A DNA stretch of 64,000 bases from Undaria pinnatifida (Eukaryota > Sar > Phaeophyceae > Laminariales > Alariaceae), in the NCBI GenBank assembly GCA_012845835.1, contig JABAKD010000001.1:8080832-8144831 (forward strand), written 5' to 3'. Below, in pieces: positions 62,555-64,000 of this stretch (position 1 is the stretch's first letter; the number at the start of each line of letters is the position of its first letter). The notes under the pieces are model-generated. The model ran no database searches and was not told where the DNA came from. It saw nothing but the letters and a program-made list of their open reading frames with translations. Made by a program: the position numbers and the translations under genes.

Positions 62555-63051
62555 GTGCTTCGTTGTTATTTTTGTTCTTGTTTTCCTTTCGCTATTGGTT
62601 AACACGTTGTCTCTTCAACCAATATGTCAACAAGCTTCACCCCTTTGCCGTCCTATGTTTCGTACAGCACACCGCGTTTACAGCTGGACCACACAACAAG
62701 TAAATAGCCATTTGTTTCGTGTTTACCTGGTACCTGGTTGCGAGTAGCACAACATGTTGTTTAGCTTTGATGGTTTGTTTTTGTTCTACTAGGTACCGGT
62801 TTCGAGGCATGTTCTTTGTGGTTTTTGTGTTGGTGCTTCGATTGTTAACATTATTTTGGTGCTCGCGTTTTTGCTTCTTGTGTTTTGTATGTGTTTTTTT
62901 GTGTTGGTGTTTTTATGTGTTTTGTGTGTTTACTTTTTGTTGTTGCTCTTTTGTGGTTTTTGTTATCCTCTTGACCCCAGCAAAAACATGACCCTCGCTC
63001 ATTCCATAACCTGAACCTCCAAACCCCCAACTTGTATCCTTGCCTACCCAG
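62555..63051 (+). other. Intron, 497 bp, GT-AG
   Basis: Begins GTGCTTCG and ends TATCCTTGCCTACCCAG. It is T-rich and has stops in all forward frames. Removing it keeps the reading frame. TACCTGGTA lies inside at 62724. Confidence 0.7.
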
Positions 63052-64000
63052 CGGACATCAGGCCAGCTGTTTGGTAGCCTACGGCGCAGCTTCTCTAGCG
63101 CTGGTAGGAGTGTGATGCGGCGAGGTCAGCAATTGGGCACCGGTGGCGCGTCTGGTACCCCCGGATCGAGGGGACATTACGGGAGTAGCCCTAGTGTAAA
63201 CGCCCACACACATTATAGTAACTCCAATGGTGGGCTCATTAACGGGAACTATAATGTCGATGGCAACAGCAACTTCGACAGCAGCAACGTCAACAGCAAC
63301 ACAGGGAATGGCAACGGCAATGATGACTGCAGTAACAACACCAGTAAGATCAACAGCAACACCAGCAACATGAACAATGTTAATGGAAAAAACACCAACA
63401 CCGCCAGCAACTCCGACAGCAACACCAACAACTCCAACCCCAACCCCAACAAACCCAGCAACAGCGGCAACCACAACCACAACACCCTCCCTGGCCTCCT
63501 CATTACCAACAACACCAACTCCAACAGCACCAGCGCCGGGCCTACCATGTTTGGAAACCCCCTACATGGAGGCGGTACTGCTATTAATCGAGGCTGGGGG
63601 GGTGGATTTTTTGACACAATGTCTGCTGCTACTAGCGGCAGCTTCAATAGCAGCGCGTACCACATAGGCCCTGACGGCCATGGGGCGCCCTTTGGGAGCT
63701 ATGGTAGCTGTGGTAGCTACGGGGGATTTGGTAGAGGAGGAGGACGGGGAGTATTAGGGGGAGCTTTTGCAGGTGTGGGGGGGGGAGGAGGAGGAGGCGG
63801 TGCTCACGGCGGGGGGGGTGGTGGCACCTACGTTGCGGCCGAGGGAGCATCAGCTTCCACCTCGTCGCGCTACCCCGCCGCTGCCGCCGCCGCTGCTGCA
63901 CATGGCGTTATCGACGAAGAAGACTCCTACCCTTCTTCTGCGGTCGCCCCCCCCCTCCCCCCTAATATACCGCCTGCTGCGGTAAAACCGTCGACATCGT
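63052..64000 (+). CDS. Asn- and Gly-rich exon of the same gene, runs off the right edge
   Basis: From CGG after the acceptor, the frame is open for all 316 codons to the window end. It starts RTSGQLFGSLRRSFSSAGRS, then an Asn/Ser/Thr-rich tract (about 63220-63520). A segment with MFGNPLHGGGTAINRGWGGG follows, then Gly runs (about 63775-63830), an Ala run and an acidic IDEEDSYP followed by Pro. The codons for Asn vary (AAC, AAT) and Gly codons use all four forms, so the tracts look maintained at protein level, not as pure DNA repeats. Stops are absent over 949 bases, although GC content is moderate. This exon is easily missed because it has no stop inside the window. The product would be an intrinsically disordered, prion-like protein. 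Confidence 0.7.

Overview
This is a repeat-dominated stretch of a nuclear eukaryotic genome. The support is direct. Two gene pieces end or begin at GT-AG splice sites with matching reading phase. A chromodomain-type Ty3/gypsy remnant lies at the left edge. Short LTR retrotransposons, miniature inverted-repeat transposons, microsatellites and long homopolymer G or C runs fill most of the rest. There is no operon-like gene packing and no intact rRNA or tRNA gene. The species cannot be fixed from the window. Low-complexity Gln/Asn/Gly proteins, introns of about 400-500 bp and this repeat load would fit a protist or alga (a stramenopile such as a brown alga is my guess, low confidence).

Layout. 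0-3.2 kb: decayed Ty3/gypsy integrase plus chromodomain, a second retroelement-like open frame, and a retroelement 3' end signature. 3.2-14.3 kb: no recognised gene; a G-tract repeat family, an octanucleotide microsatellite, a TTAA-flanked MITE and several tandem arrays. 14.3-23 kb: a nest of LTR elements. Two short non-autonomous elements (14365-15874, minus; 17425-18603, plus) keep both LTRs and apparent 4-bp target duplications. A third (about 20736-22508) carries a decayed gag-like frame. 24.3-25.2 kb: the first coding exon of an unrecognised gene (24280-24672, ending CAG|GTAAGA) and a phase-compatible candidate second exon. 25.2-42.9 kb: no clear gene; dispersed families, a 143-bp satellite (40922-41765) and more MITEs. 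42.9-43.4 kb: a plausible but interrupted coding segment. 43.4-61.5 kb: dispersed repeats, a mariner-type MITE, a tRNA-like sequence next to a repeat (possible SINE), and the G-tract family in inverted arrangement near 55.1 kb. 61.7-64.0 kb: the best gene in the window, with a Gln-rich coiled-coil exon, a 497-bp intron and an Asn/Gly-rich exon running off the right edge.

How the parts relate. Little is shared function; most of the window is a record of mobile-element activity. The LTR families share a 3' internal cassette (CAGGGTGGGC directly before the LTR) and a primer-site-like TGGCGTCG, so they probably used one replication machinery supplied in trans. The ~90-bp TTAA elements sit inside another dispersed repeat, of which an empty copy is also present. 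A ~50-bp nested palindrome and the 9-mer TACCAGGTA recur far more often than chance and have no assigned role. Function is not assigned to either spliced gene because no recognisable domain is visible.
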